A stretch of DNA of 47,548 bases from Candidatus Blautia stercoripullorum (GCA_019120545.1 DWUX01000226.1:1-47548); one strand, 5' to 3'. Shown: positions 1-8,062, numbered from the stretch's first letter. The notes: a model not told the origin generated them from the sequence alone. Numbers and translations are program-made.

Positions 1-36
1 ATAAATATTCTCGATTTTGATTAATGCGGCAGCCCC

Positions 37-65
37 TTGCTTTTTTTCACAGAACTTATTATGAT
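37..65 (+). promoter_or_regulatory. Putative sigma-A promoter of the metallophosphoesterase gene
   Basis: TTGCTT at 37-42 is followed by a 17-base spacer and TATGAT at 60-65. It lies about 40 bases before the first start codon on this strand. It is a reasonable housekeeping promoter match, seen in sequence only. Confidence 0.5.
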
Positions 66-104
66 ATGCCCAGAGGGGAACACGATGATTAAGGGGGCTT
101 GATG

Positions 105-986
105 ATGAGCAGAAAGAAGAAAAGAATCTTGATCCTATTGTTTGTTCTTGCGGCGGCTCTTGTGATCTATGTCGGGGCCAGCCTGTGGATCTCTTATAAC
201 CTTTTGACGGTGGAGGATTATACGGTGACTCTGGGCCGGGAAGGGAAGGATCTGAAGGTGGTTGTGATCGGAGATCTTCATGACCATGAGTTTGGCGAGG
301 AGAACCAGGAGCTGGCGGAGAAAATTTCAGAGATAGAGCCGGATCTGATCCTTATGGACGGGGATATGCTGAACGGTGATTCCGAGTCTGCCAGGATACC
401 GGTGACGTTGATCCAGAAGCTGAAGGATGTGGCGCCTATATATTATGCTCTGGGAAATCATGAGGAAGATTATATAGCCCGGGGAAATGAGGGGCTGATC
501 CAGGAACTGACGGACGCCGGGGCTGTGGTGCTGGATCAGGAATATGCGGACCTGGAGGCAGGAGGCGTAGAGATCAGGCTGGGAGGCCTGTATGCCTATG
601 CCTTTGGCACGGATCCTAAGAGCGGATATAATGAGGCTGATGACGCTCCGGCAGATGTCCGGGAGTTTCTGGAGGAGTTTCAGGATACGGACCGTGTGAA
701 GATCATGATGTCCCACAGGCCGGACAGTTTTATTTTTGGGGATACCAGTCAGGTGTGGGATGTGGATCTGGTGGTCAGCGCCCATGACCACGGCGGCCAG
801 GTTGTGGTGCCTTTCCTGGGAGGCCTTTATGGGGGAGATCAGGGATGGTTTCCTGATTATGTCCATGGACTGTACCAGAAGGACAAGATACAGCTTTTTA
901 TTACCAGCGGTCTGGGAACTAATAAGAAGGTATTGCCAAGATTTAACAATCCGCCGGAGATCGCGGTTCTGCATATTACAGTGTAA
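105..986 (+). CDS. Membrane-anchored metallophosphoesterase (YkuE/YaeI-like)
   Basis: Calcineurin-type metallophosphoesterase, probably an extracytoplasmic phosphohydrolase acting at the membrane. A basic N-terminus is followed by one hydrophobic segment (about residues 8-28). The metal-binding blocks then follow in the usual order: GDLH (56-59), DGDM (85-88), GNHE (117-120), and a late AHDHGGQ block where relatives usually have GHTHGGQ. Length (293 residues) fits the family. Three consecutive starts (TTG 99, ATG 102, ATG 105) are possible. AAGGGGG at 91-97 sits best for ATG 105. It is the first gene before the RRE and regulator genes and may be co-transcribed with them. The substrate cannot be told; YkuE-like relatives act on lipids or wall precursors. 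A link to the peptide locus is only positional. Confidence 0.85.
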   Translation: MSRKKKRILILLFVLAAALVIYVGASLWISYNLLTVEDYTVTLGREGKDLKVVVIGDLHDHEFGEENQELAEKISEIEPDLILMDGDMLNGDSESARIPVTLIQKLKDVAPIYYALGNHEEDYIARGNEGLIQELTDAGAVVLDQEYADLEAGGVEIRLGGLYAYAFGTDPKSGYNEADDAPADVREFLEEFQDTDRVKIMMSHRPDSFIFGDTSQVWDVDLVVSAHDHGGQVVVPFLGGLYGGDQGWFPDYVHGLYQKDKIQLFITSGLGTNKKVLPRFNNPPEIAVLHITV

Positions 987-1023
987 AAAAGAGAAAATAA
1001 CGGTGAGGACGCAGTCATGAATC

Positions 1024-1045
1024 TGCCGGAGGAGTTTTTCTCCGG
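1024..1045 (+). other. Short stem-loop in the leader of the orphan RRE gene
   Basis: GCCGGAG (1024-1030) pairs perfectly with CTCCGGC (1039-1045) around an 8-base loop. There is no T-run after it, so it is not a classical terminator. It lies just upstream of the AGGAGG at 1049-1054 and could affect transcript stability or access to that ribosome site. Confidence 0.4.
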
Positions 1046-1064
1046 CCCAGGAGGAACGAAGGAT

Positions 1065-1364
1065 ATGAACCTTGAGAAAGACTTTATCCTGAGAGAAATG
1101 GCAGGAGAATATGTGATCATCCCCACCGGAAAAAGGGCCCCTCTCCAGGAAGGGCTCCTTACGGTCAATGAAGTAGGAGCGGCGCTGTGGAAGGAACTGG
1201 AGACGGGGGCGGACTTTCAGGAGCTTCTTGCTTCTGTGCTGGCCCAGTATGAGGTGGAAGAAGAGAGGGCGGTAAGGGAGATCCGGGAATTTCTGGATCT
1301 TCTGAGGAGGAACGGTATATTGACAATGGAGGAAGATGAGTATAGAGACAGAGATCATAATTGA
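1065..1364 (+). CDS. PqqD-family RiPP recognition protein (orphan RRE)
   Basis: A 99-residue stand-alone PqqD-like protein, the winged-helix RiPP recognition element that binds a precursor leader and hands it to a modifying enzyme. The diagnostic core is near the N-terminus: DFILREMAGEYVIIPTG, then a conserved N-E-x-G-x-x-LW turn and a helical C-terminal half ending in LLRRNGIL. I chose ATG 1065 over the longer ATG 1017 reading because AGGAGG at 1049-1054 precedes it and relatives begin right at this motif. Unlike the two other RREs in this window it has no precursor beside it. Its end overlaps the start of the LuxR-type gene by 29 bases, so the two are probably translationally coupled. It could serve precursors elsewhere or the regulator; this is inference. 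Confidence 0.8.
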   Translation: MNLEKDFILREMAGEYVIIPTGKRAPLQEGLLTVNEVGAALWKELETGADFQELLASVLAQYEVEEERAVREIREFLDLLRRNGILTMEEDEYRDRDHN

Positions 1365-3699
1365 TAAAACAGGACCAGTGGAAGAACTTTTGAAGAGAAA
1401 ATCTGTGATCTGCCTGTGCGGGATGCCGGGCATAGGGAAAAAGACCATGGTGAGGACACTTTTGAACAATCATCCGGAGGCGGATGGGAAGATATGCTCT
1501 GCTGAAGAACTGGAGCCGTCTGTGCCCGGCGAGGGAAAGAGCTGTACCTGGTATTTGGTGCGGAAGCTGGAGGCCAGGGAATATCCGGGGCTTGCAGAGA
1601 AGCTCTGGGATTTCTTCCGGAGGATGCCTAAAGGAGACAAGGTGATTTTTGCCGCTGACGGGATAGTGCCGGAGGCTTTGCTGGAATTTCTCTGGAACGG
1701 AGCTATGGAAATGGTCTATCCGGAGAGCTTCTGGTTTACAGAGGCGGAGACTTATCGTTATCTGAAGGCTGTGGGAAGCGTTCTGGACAGAGGAGAGACC
1801 TACCGGCTTACCAGAGGCTGGGCAGGGTGTATCGCCCTGATGGCCCGGATCCAGAGGCAGCTTCCGGAGAAATGGAGTCCTGAAGAGCTGTGCAGCCGGT
1901 ACGAGATACGGAAATATGTGGGGGACAGGATTCTGGGGATCCTGTCTGAGAAAGAACAGAAATTTCTTATGGAAAGGGCTTTCTGTCCCAGGCTGGAAAG
2001 AGAACTGGAAGAGCTTCTCTGGAAGGACCATGATGAGGAGACTGAGGAGCGCCTTTTTGCCAGCGGGATCATGAGCTATGTGCCTTGGCGGAATTTCTGG
2101 AGAGTCCATCCGGTGATCCGCCGGGCGCTGAGAAAAAGTCCGGAACAGGAGACAGGGAGGAAGGCGGTAAGGTGGTATGAAGAGCATGGCTATATCAGCG
2201 AGGCTCTGGAATGCTGCAGGAGCATCTCCGGCGAGGCAGAGTATCAGGAATTCCTGGTGAGGAATTACGACCGGCTGTCCTTTCTGCCCGGAGGGCTGAA
2301 CCTTTCTCAGGATAAGAGAGAGGAGGAGAAACCGGAGCTTTTTTTCCTGAAATGGATGGAGGTCTATTTCAGCCAGAAATGGGGAAGGATGGAGAAGTAT
2401 TACCGGAAAGCCTGGCTGTTGTGGCAGGAAGCAGAGCGGACAGGAAAGGATCTGGAAAAGTGGAGAGAGGTTTTCCTGAATATCTCCTATGTGAACCCCT
2501 TCGTAGAGACCAGAGAGTGGATGGAGCTGACGGAGGAACTGACAGAGCCTGGCAGAAGGCTGAGGCTATATTACATACTGGGGGAATCCTTTTCCTATCT
2601 CAGCGGGATCCGGGATCTGACGCCTTTGTTTGCCGGGACCAGGGAAGAAGTCAGGGCCTGGGAAAAACTGTGGCAGGAAAGGCTGGCCCCGGAGACTTAT
2701 CTGGCCTACCGCCTTGCAAAGCTGGAGTATGATTTCCAGACCGACCGGATCCAGCCCCAGGAGCTGGAAGAAGTGCTCCGGGAGATAGGGCCGGAAAGCC
2801 CCTGGCAGCTGCGGCTGGGAAAATTATTTCTTCTCTATCTTTTTGCAGAGGGAGAGGAAGGAAAGAATCAGGTTCAGAGGGCCCTGGAGGATACGGTGGA
2901 GGATCTGAAAAAAGAAGAATCCCAGGTGTGCCGGTATAATACCACCGCCCTTTATTATCTTTCCGAGGCCAAGTGGGGGGAAAAGGAAGATATGCTCCGC
3001 TGGCTGAGAGATACAGGGGGAGATATTGAAAATAAGTGGGGGAAGACCTGCTTTCACATGGCAGCCCAGGTAAAGATCCATCTGTATCTGGAGAATTATA
3101 CCCAGGCGGAAAAAGCCCTGAAGATCCTGATCCCTTTCTTCCAGGGAAATCACATCTGGAAATACCGGGCGGAGTCTCTTTTCCAAATGGCCATGGTGGA
3201 AAAGGCCAGGGGAAGGGAAGCAGAGGCTCTCAGATGGACGGCAGAAGCCATTCAGGCAGCAGAGCCCTGGCGATATGTAAGGATCTTTACCGGATACGGC
3301 CCCAAAGGCCGGGAGCTTCTGGAGGATTACATCCGGTTCCTGGAGAAAAGCCGCCAGGAGCCGGTGCGGATCAAGAAGAAATATAAATACGGCAATGTAA
3401 GAAACATGCCCTATAAAGACTGGCTGAACTATATCCTGCGGAAAGCCAAGAAAAGCCAGGCCCGTTACCCCGGAACGAAGAAAGAAGAGAAAGAAGCTTA
3501 CCCGGCGGAAAAGCTTACTCTGACCGAACAGATGGTCCTTCAGTATCTGAAGCAGGGATGCACCAACGGAGAGATCAGCAGGGAGATGAACATAAAGCTT
3601 CCTACTGTGAAAAGCCATATCTATAACATCTATAAGAAACTGGGGGTCTCTACCAGACTCCAGGCTGTAGAAAAAGGCCGGGAGAAGGGATTCCTATAA
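1336..3699 (+). CDS. MalT-like LuxR-family transcriptional regulator
   Basis: A 787-residue regulator with MalT architecture: an N-terminal P-loop ATPase, a helical repeat middle and a C-terminal LuxR DNA-binding domain. The Walker A motif GMPGIGKKT is at 29-37. The middle region (about 230-700) is rich in Trp, Leu and Glu helices typical of TPR arrays. The last 60 residues are a clear LuxR helix-turn-helix (LTxTEQMVLxYL, then ISREM, TVKSHIYNIYKKLGV). MalT proteins are ATP-dependent activators that bind an inducer through the repeat domain. The start at 1336 lies inside the end of the RRE gene, 3-5 bases after GGAGG, suggesting coupling. A strong terminator follows. It is the best local candidate for controlling the two cassette promoters, but its inducer and targets are unknown. 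Confidence 0.85.
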   Translation: MSIETEIIIDKTGPVEELLKRKSVICLCGMPGIGKKTMVRTLLNNHPEADGKICSAEELEPSVPGEGKSCTWYLVRKLEAREYPGLAEKLWDFFRRMPKGDKVIFAADGIVPEALLEFLWNGAMEMVYPESFWFTEAETYRYLKAVGSVLDRGETYRLTRGWAGCIALMARIQRQLPEKWSPEELCSRYEIRKYVGDRILGILSEKEQKFLMERAFCPRLERELEELLWKDHDEETEERLFASGIMSYVPWRNFWRVHPVIRRALRKSPEQETGRKAVRWYEEHGYISEALECCRSISGEAEYQEFLVRNYDRLSFLPGGLNLSQDKREEEKPELFFLKWMEVYFSQKWGRMEKYYRKAWLLWQEAERTGKDLEKWREVFLNISYVNPFVETREWMELTEELTEPGRRLRLYYILGESFSYLSGIRDLTPLFAGTREEVRAWEKLWQERLAPETYLAYRLAKLEYDFQTDRIQPQELEEVLREIGPESPWQLRLGKLFLLYLFAEGEEGKNQVQRALEDTVEDLKKEESQVCRYNTTALYYLSEAKWGEKEDMLRWLRDTGGDIENKWGKTCFHMAAQVKIHLYLENYTQAEKALKILIPFFQGNHIWKYRAESLFQMAMVEKARGREAEALRWTAEAIQAAEPWRYVRIFTGYGPKGRELLEDYIRFLEKSRQEPVRIKKKYKYGNVRNMPYKDWLNYILRKAKKSQARYPGTKKEEKEAYPAEKLTLTEQMVLQYLKQGCTNGEISREMNIKLPTVKSHIYNIYKKLGVSTRLQAVEKGREKGFL

Positions 3700-3714
3700 A
3701 ACTCTGAAAAATCG

Positions 3715-3757
3715 GAGGGATATCTCATACCTGAGTATGAGGTGTTCCTCTTTTTTT
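3715..3757 (+). terminator. Intrinsic terminator after the MalT-like regulator
   Basis: A 16-bp stem (3715-3730 with 3735-3750, including several G-U pairs) closes a CTGA loop and runs directly into seven T. It separates the regulator operon from the nucleotidyltransferase gene, which must therefore have its own promoter. A TATAGT at 3863-3868 is a possible -10 for that gene, but no good -35 was found. Confidence 0.85.
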
Positions 3758-3900
3758 CATGCTAAAATTTAATCAGACACCGGAAAATTTTTAAAAAAGA
3801 GATGTTTCCGGGCTGTATTTTTTTAGCCATATGGAATGGAAAATTTTGGAAATCAAGAAAAATATAGTAAAAAAATTTTAGCAGGAAAGAGAAGATACTT

Positions 3901-5151
3901 ATGAACGAAAATATAAAAAAACGAATATTAGAAGCTCTGAAAAGCTTTCTGGAAGGAGAAAAAGTCCAGTGGGAATCGGGAGTTTCCCCGGAAGAATGGG
4001 GAACTCTTTTTGATCTGGCCATCCAGCATCAGATCCTCCCTATGATCTACGAGGCAGTCTACGCCTGCCCGGCCTTCCAGTCTATGCCCCAGACCCAGAA
4101 AGACTACATGAAGCACAGAATGATCCAGCAGGTCATGGTCCAGGGGAAAAAAACAGCGGAATTCCTCTCCCTTTATTCTAAGCTTCTGGAAAAAGACCTT
4201 ACTCCCATTGTGGTAAAAGGAATCATCTGCCGGGAAATGTACCGGGAGCCGGATTACCGGGCTTCAGGAGATGAAGACGTACTGATCCCTCCGGAACAAT
4301 TCCCTCTCTGCGATCAGGTGTTCAGAGAAAACGCTATGGACTATCTGGAACCTGAGAAAGATCCGGAAAAGGAAGGGGAGGTTCCCTATTATAAAAAAGG
4401 AGGGCTCCTTCACATAGAGCTTCATAAAGAACTGTTTCCCTCCCAGTCAGAGGCTTACGGAGAACTGAACGAAATGTTCCGGGATGTTTTCCAGAGAAAG
4501 ATCCAGACCGAGATCCAGGGAGTTCCTGTTTATACCATGGGCCATACAGATCACCTTCTGTACCTGATCCTCCACGCCTTTAAGCATTTCCTTCACAGCG
4601 GATTCGGCATCCGCCAGGTGTGCGACATTGTGATCTATGCCAATACATACGGATCTGAGATTGACTGGGAATATCTGTACCAGGCATGCCAGAAGATCCA
4701 CGGGGAGAACTTCACCGCAGCCATTTTCCACATCGGAGAAAAATATCTGAACTTTGACAAAGAACAGGCCTGCTATCCTGCCCTGTGGCAGCAGGAAGAG
4801 GCAGACGGAGAAGCCCTTCTGGACGATCTTCTCCAGGGCGGGGTCTTCGGAGACTCCAGCCTGAGCCGGAAACACAGCAGCAACATGACCCTTGCGGCGG
4901 TAACCGATGAGAAAAAAGGGAAAAAAGCCAAAGGTTCCCTGGCCAGCTCCCTGTTCCCGGATAAAGAGTATATGGCAGGAAAGTATACCTATCTGGAAAA
5001 ATATCCTTTCCTCCTCCCTGCCGCCTGGGGAAGCAGGATCCTGAACTACATGAAAGAAACCCAGGGAACAAAAAATAACGACGCCAAAGAAAGCATCGCT
5101 ATCGGAAACCAGCGGATCGAACTGCTGAAAAAATATAAGATCATACGGTAG
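3901..5151 (+). CDS. Nucleotidyltransferase-family protein (NTP_transf_5)
   Basis: A 416-residue protein of the NTP_transf_5 group (PF14907), putative nucleotidyltransferases often found in RiPP and capsule loci. The signature runs from K106-G-I, R111, Y114, P117, R120 and S122 to G123-D-E-D126, giving the paired acidic residues expected to hold metal. A later HxxLxxILHAFKHF block (about 220-240) and a C-terminal helical part complete the family layout. It has its own leader between two terminator-like structures. Similar genes accompany HprK-like kinases in the lasso-peptide clusters that make phosphorylated peptides; there the pair tailors the peptide C-terminus. By analogy it may extend a phosphate placed by the kinase encoded at 10295-11164. 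That role is inference; the family match is firm. Confidence 0.8.
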   Translation: MNENIKKRILEALKSFLEGEKVQWESGVSPEEWGTLFDLAIQHQILPMIYEAVYACPAFQSMPQTQKDYMKHRMIQQVMVQGKKTAEFLSLYSKLLEKDLTPIVVKGIICREMYREPDYRASGDEDVLIPPEQFPLCDQVFRENAMDYLEPEKDPEKEGEVPYYKKGGLLHIELHKELFPSQSEAYGELNEMFRDVFQRKIQTEIQGVPVYTMGHTDHLLYLILHAFKHFLHSGFGIRQVCDIVIYANTYGSEIDWEYLYQACQKIHGENFTAAIFHIGEKYLNFDKEQACYPALWQQEEADGEALLDDLLQGGVFGDSSLSRKHSSNMTLAAVTDEKKGKKAKGSLASSLFPDKEYMAGKYTYLEKYPFLLPAAWGSRILNYMKETQGTKNNDAKESIAIGNQRIELLKKYKIIR

Positions 5152-5171
5152 AAAAACTGTGTTCATAAAAG

Positions 5172-5285
5172 AAAATCCTTCTGTATTATACGCAGGCGCT
5201 TACCTGCCAGGCGCCGGAAGCCCTAAACCTATGCCGGATTGATTCCCAGGAGCAGCGAGCCAAGGGTTAAATACAGAAGGATTTT
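5172..5285. repeat. 114-bp inverted-repeat element with structured interior (possible ncRNA or two-way terminator)
   Basis: A perfect 16-bp inverted repeat (5172-5187 with 5270-5285, AAAATCCTTCTGTATT and its complement) encloses 82 bases. The interior can fold further: GCAGG 5192-5196 with CCTGC 5203-5207, or alternatively GGCGC 5195-5199 with GCGCC 5211-5215; CCGG 5214-5217 with CCGG 5234-5237; and AGCCCT 5219-5224 with AGGGTT 5263-5268. The outer stem ends in a T-run on both strands, so it could terminate the converging nucleotidyltransferase and small Rpn-like genes. The GC-rich structured interior is more than a terminator needs. I do not recognise it as a known riboswitch, SRP or 6S RNA. 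A palindromic mobile element is another option. Confidence 0.5.
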
Positions 5286-5316
5286 TTGGTTGTCTAAATG
5301 CAGCAGATCAGGAGCA

Positions 5317-5508
5317 TCAGAGATTGTATTTTTTATACAATTCTTCCCGATACTCAGGGTCTGAGGCGGCTTTAACGATCAGATCTTCTTTTTGCTCTTT
5401 ACTCAGCAGCAGGATCAGCCTGCTGTAACGCTCAGCAGCTATCTGCTTTCCCTGTTCTATACCTTCTTTAAGCCCATCATCCCAGATCATTTCTCCCAGT
5501 TTGGTCAT
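5317..5508 (-). CDS. Small protein resembling the C-terminal tail of Rpn/PD-(D/E)XK transposase-nucleases
   Basis: A 63-residue protein (MTKLGEMIWDDGLKEGIEQG at its start) resembling the last segment of Rpn-family recombination-promoting nucleases, whose full form is about 300 residues. The catalytic domain is absent here. It may be a decayed remnant, yet it has an intact reading frame and a well placed ribosome site (GGAGGG seven bases before its ATG). Short stand-alone versions of this tail are known in Clostridia genomes, so it could be an internally started partner protein that outlived the nuclease. No function is claimed. Confidence 0.5.
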   Translation of the reverse strand: MTKLGEMIWDDGLKEGIEQGKQIAAERYSRLILLLSKEQKEDLIVKAASDPEYREELYKKYNL

Positions 5509-5880
5509 GGCGATCCCCTCCTATCTTGCGGCATAGAAATGTTTTCTGCCTTTATCATATCATACTGTACAACAGAATGCTTCGTGTTTTTTGTGATTTA
5601 TAATCTGTTTGCCTTTCTTCGAATAATGGCTGCACGTTCATATTTTGGTGGACTCCAAGTTTGGAAATCCTTTTATAAGTAAAGATACACCGGATTTCTA
5701 TTCTTTTCATCCTTATATCATGATATCTGGCCCTGAATATATTAGATACTCGACAATTTTCCTTTTAGAATTAATTTGTGTATATAAAAAATATATAAGA
5801 TATATCAGGAAATAAGTAAAAGACTTTTATAGAACCGATTGTCTGTGGCCGGACTATGATATATAAGGAAAAGAGATGAG
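5509..5880. other. AT-rich intergenic stretch without a recognisable gene
   Basis: No reading frame with a credible start and ribosome site was found on either strand. The stretch is markedly AT-rich, with TATATA-type runs around 5775-5815. It does not resemble the missing front part of the Rpn-like gene. It lies upstream of the first RiPP cassette and leads into the operator-like sequences at 5881-5975. Confidence 0.5.
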
Positions 5881-5919
5881 ACATTTTTATCAGTACCGAT
5901 AAAATGTGAAAAAATTGTG
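5881..5919 (+). promoter_or_regulatory. Operator-like dyad and 11-bp-spaced TGTG repeats before cassette 1
   Basis: ACATTTTTATC (5881-5891) and GATAAAATGT (5898-5907) form an imperfect dyad. It is overlapped by two TGTGAAAAA repeats whose TGTG cores (5905 and 5916) are exactly 11 bases apart. A similar TGTGAA pair 11 bases apart sits before cassette 2 (8232 and 8243). One-helical-turn spacing suggests a shared activator site. The distances to the promoters differ, so this is tentative. Confidence 0.35.
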
Positions 5920-5947
5920 AAAAATCTGCAAGTTAGTGAATTGAAAC

Positions 5948-5975
5948 TTGACTTTTAACAAGTTAAAGTGATAAA
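5948..5975 (+). promoter_or_regulatory. Putative promoter of RiPP cassette 1 with flanking inverted repeat
   Basis: TTGACT at 5948-5953 is followed by 16 bases and a weak -10, GATAAA at 5970-5975, about 70 bases before the RRE start. AACTTG (5945-5950) and CAAGTT (5959-5964) form a perfect 6-8-6 inverted repeat across the -35. A good -35 with a poor -10 and a dyad fits a regulated promoter. The same ACTTGAC string occurs at the cassette 2 promoter. Confidence 0.45.
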
Positions 5976-6042
5976 CTAAAAAATAATAGTTATTTGAGGC
6001 AGAAGTTTATATGGCTGCATAAAGGACGAGGAGAGATGTGTA

Positions 6043-6363
6043 TTGGAAGAGGAAGGGAAGAAAATCTCTGATACAGACAGGGAAAGACGATACCAGATCA
6101 GCGAGGACTTTGTTTTGCGGCAGATCGGAGGCGAATATGCCGTTATTCCCATAGGGGAGGCGTCTTCCATCAGCAATGCAGTAATGTCTCCTAATGATTC
6201 AGCGGTTTTCCTGTGGAAACAATTTATGGAACCTAACACAGAGGAAAAAGTGATCGCAAAAGTCCTGGAAGAATATGAGGCACCGGAAGAAAAAGTAGAG
6301 GACGATGTGCACCGCTTTATCCAGGAGTCGCTGAGGAGACAGATTTTAAAGGAGGTAGATTAA
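6043..6363 (+). CDS. PqqD-family RiPP recognition protein of cassette 1
   Basis: A 106-residue PqqD-like RRE. After a charged 20-residue N-terminal extension it shows the family core (EDFVLRQIGGEYAVIPIGEA), a PNDSAVFLWKQF turn and a helical end. It should bind the shared leader of the precursor encoded two bases downstream and deliver it to the radical SAM enzyme. The start is TTG 6043 with GAGGAG a normal distance upstream; the only nearby ATGs are out of frame or run into a stop. The cassette 2 homologue also uses TTG, which may keep RRE levels below those of the precursor. The two proteins differ clearly in sequence, so they may be leader-specific. Confidence 0.85.
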   Translation: MEEEGKKISDTDRERRYQISEDFVLRQIGGEYAVIPIGEASSISNAVMSPNDSAVFLWKQFMEPNTEEKVIAKVLEEYEAPEEKVEDDVHRFIQESLRRQILKEVD

Positions 6364-6364
6364 A

Positions 6365-6799
6365 ATGGAAAGAAAATGGGAAACACCAAGAGTTTTGGTA
6401 CAGGAATTTGAGCCAAACGAGTATGTAGCGGTATGCTGGGGTGTAGCCTGTGATGTAAGCTGGGCAAACGACTATGAACAGAGATATGGATTCTGGGATG
6501 GCGGAAATGTATCCCATGCTTCAGACCACTGCGGAAATTCATCCAATCAGGTTATTTACGACTGGAATAACGATGGCGTAGGCGAGAGAATGGTAGAGAC
6601 AGGGACAGATGGTCTGGGAACTTTGAATTGTAGAATATATGAAGATTGTACGGAGACAGGAAAATTTATAAACCCAATATCTGCATCTCAGGTACAGGTT
6701 GGAGATTTGATCTACTGGACAACTTCTGCTGGAAACAGAACATGGCATCACAGAGGTACTGTAACGGCTACAGCAGAGGGTCATCCAAACCGTTCATAA
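6365..6799 (+). CDS. RiPP precursor peptide A (radical SAM substrate)
   Basis: A 144-residue protein with no known fold. The first 24 residues (W5, P8, then PNEYVAVC) match those of the protein at 8693-9094 and act as the presumed leader. Then comes C24-x4-C29 and a Trp/Tyr/Gly/Asn-rich body with Cys at 56, 89 and 95. D66-x-N68-x-D70-G71-x-x-E74 looks like a calcium-type acidic turn. The C-terminus is HPNRS, leaving a free serine. A strong AGGAGG sits nine bases before ATG. A terminator-like hairpin follows the gene, so it should be made in excess over the maturase. It is long for a RiPP precursor. Final product, cleavage site and modified residues are unknown. The precursor call rests on context and leader conservation. 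Confidence 0.75.
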   Translation: MERKWETPRVLVQEFEPNEYVAVCWGVACDVSWANDYEQRYGFWDGGNVSHASDHCGNSSNQVIYDWNNDGVGERMVETGTDGLGTLNCRIYEDCTETGKFINPISASQVQVGDLIYWTTSAGNRTWHHRGTVTATAEGHPNRS

Positions 6800-6831
6800 T
6801 GACAGTTTCGTATTTACATAACAGCATATGG

Positions 6832-6864
6832 AAAGAGAATCGGAGATTTCCGGTTCTCTTTTTT
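6832..6864 (+). terminator. Attenuating terminator between precursor A and its radical SAM gene
   Basis: A 12-bp stem (6832-6843 with 6850-6861, one G-U pair) closes a 6-base loop and ends in six T. It should stop most transcripts after the precursor while read-through makes less maturase, a common arrangement in peptide loci. Confidence 0.8.
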
Positions 6865-6922
6865 AAAACAGTATAATTTATATGGATTAAATCCGCCTTT
6901 TATGAGAAGAGGAGTGGATTCT

Positions 6923-8038
6923 ATGGAACATGAACAAAATATAACAACAGTGGAACGGATGATGCTGAGCCGGGCTGCCGCCAACGGACGGCCATTGAAT
7001 GGCAGTCTGGAGCTTCTCCCCTTGTGCAATATGAACTGTGATATGTGTTATATCAGGCTGAGTCCTGAAGAAATGAAGAAACGAGGAAGACTCCATACGG
7101 CAGAGGAGTGGATCCGACTGGCAGGAGAAATGGAGAAGGTAGGAGTGCTGTTTCTGCTCCTCACAGGGGGAGAACCCCTGCTGTTTCAGGATTTCCGGCG
7201 GCTGTATCTGGAACTGCGGCAGATGGGAATGATCCTGACGATTAATACAAACGGGACCCTCCTGGATGAGGACTGGGCGGATTTTTTTGGCAGATACAGG
7301 CCCCGGAGGATCAATATTACCTTATACGGAAAGGATGATACAGCTTATGAAACACTTTGTCATTATCCCGGGGGATTTGAAAAAGCCCTGAGAGCAATCC
7401 GACTGCTGAAGGAAAGGGAAGTAGACGTAAAGATTAACGGAAGTGTTACCAAAAATAACCGGAAGGATATGGAAGCCATCTACAGGATCGGACAGGAACT
7501 GGACGTGCCGGTTCATATGGATACCTATATGCTGCCCGGGATTCATGAGAGGGGAAAGCCCTTTGAAAAACAGGCAAGGCTGGAACCAGAGGAAGCGGCG
7601 GCAGCAGAGCTGGAGGTTATGAGAACAGAGTGGGACAGAGAATCTTTCTTTGCATATGTGAGGGAAATGAACAGACAATTAAAAGAAGAAAAGAAAATCT
7701 ATCCGGACCGGATTTCCTGTATGGCAGGGAATTGTTCTTTTACCGTAAACTGGAAGGGTGAGATGCGGCCGTGCGTTACCTTAGAAGAACCTGGGGTTCC
7801 GGTGTTTGAAACAGGATTTGAGACTGCCTGGCAAGAAATAAGAACCAAATCTAAAGAGTTTCAAATGAATCCAAAGTGCAGAAAATGCAGACTCCGTCCA
7901 GTGTGCAAGACCTGTGTGGCCTGCGCAAAATTGGAAACAGGGGAATACGGAGGTTTGCCGGAATATCTCTGCCGATATGCAAGAGAGTATGGAAAACTGC
8001 TGGAAGAGGAATGGAGGAAGATTTCTCAGGGATATTAA
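6923..8038 (+). CDS. Radical SAM/SPASM peptide maturase A
   Basis: A 371-residue radical SAM enzyme. The cluster motif is C35-N-M-N-C39-x-M-C42, followed by a TGGEP block and an INTNGTLL strand typical of the TIM-barrel. The C-terminal third is a SPASM domain with many Cys (SCMAGNC, RPC, then CRKC, VCKTCVAC and a late LC), expected to hold auxiliary Fe-S clusters. Such enzymes crosslink or epimerise peptides; which reaction occurs here cannot be read from sequence. ATG 6923 is preferred over ATG 6902 because GGAG at 6911-6914 lies eight bases before it, whereas 6902 has no ribosome site. About half of its residues match the cassette 2 maturase across the full length. Confidence 0.88.
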   Translation: MEHEQNITTVERMMLSRAAANGRPLNGSLELLPLCNMNCDMCYIRLSPEEMKKRGRLHTAEEWIRLAGEMEKVGVLFLLLTGGEPLLFQDFRRLYLELRQMGMILTINTNGTLLDEDWADFFGRYRPRRINITLYGKDDTAYETLCHYPGGFEKALRAIRLLKEREVDVKINGSVTKNNRKDMEAIYRIGQELDVPVHMDTYMLPGIHERGKPFEKQARLEPEEAAAAELEVMRTEWDRESFFAYVREMNRQLKEEKKIYPDRISCMAGNCSFTVNWKGEMRPCVTLEEPGVPVFETGFETAWQEIRTKSKEFQMNPKCRKCRLRPVCKTCVACAKLETGEYGGLPEYLCRYAREYGKLLEEEWRKISQGY

Positions 8039-8062
8039 AAAATAGAAAAATAAAAAAGAACA

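Noticed and set aside
327..1469. Long minus-strand reading frame opposite the phosphoesterase and RRE genes
   Set aside because: No ribosome site, no recognisable domain and fully antisense to well supported genes; a shadow frame.
5188..5269. Known riboswitch, 6S or SRP RNA
   Set aside because: I compared from memory with c-di-GMP-I, cobalamin, SRP and glmS consensus strings; only short chance matches were found.
5392..5682. 96-codon plus-strand frame over the Rpn-like gene
   Set aside because: It lies mostly antisense to the small gene, with no ribosome site or family match.
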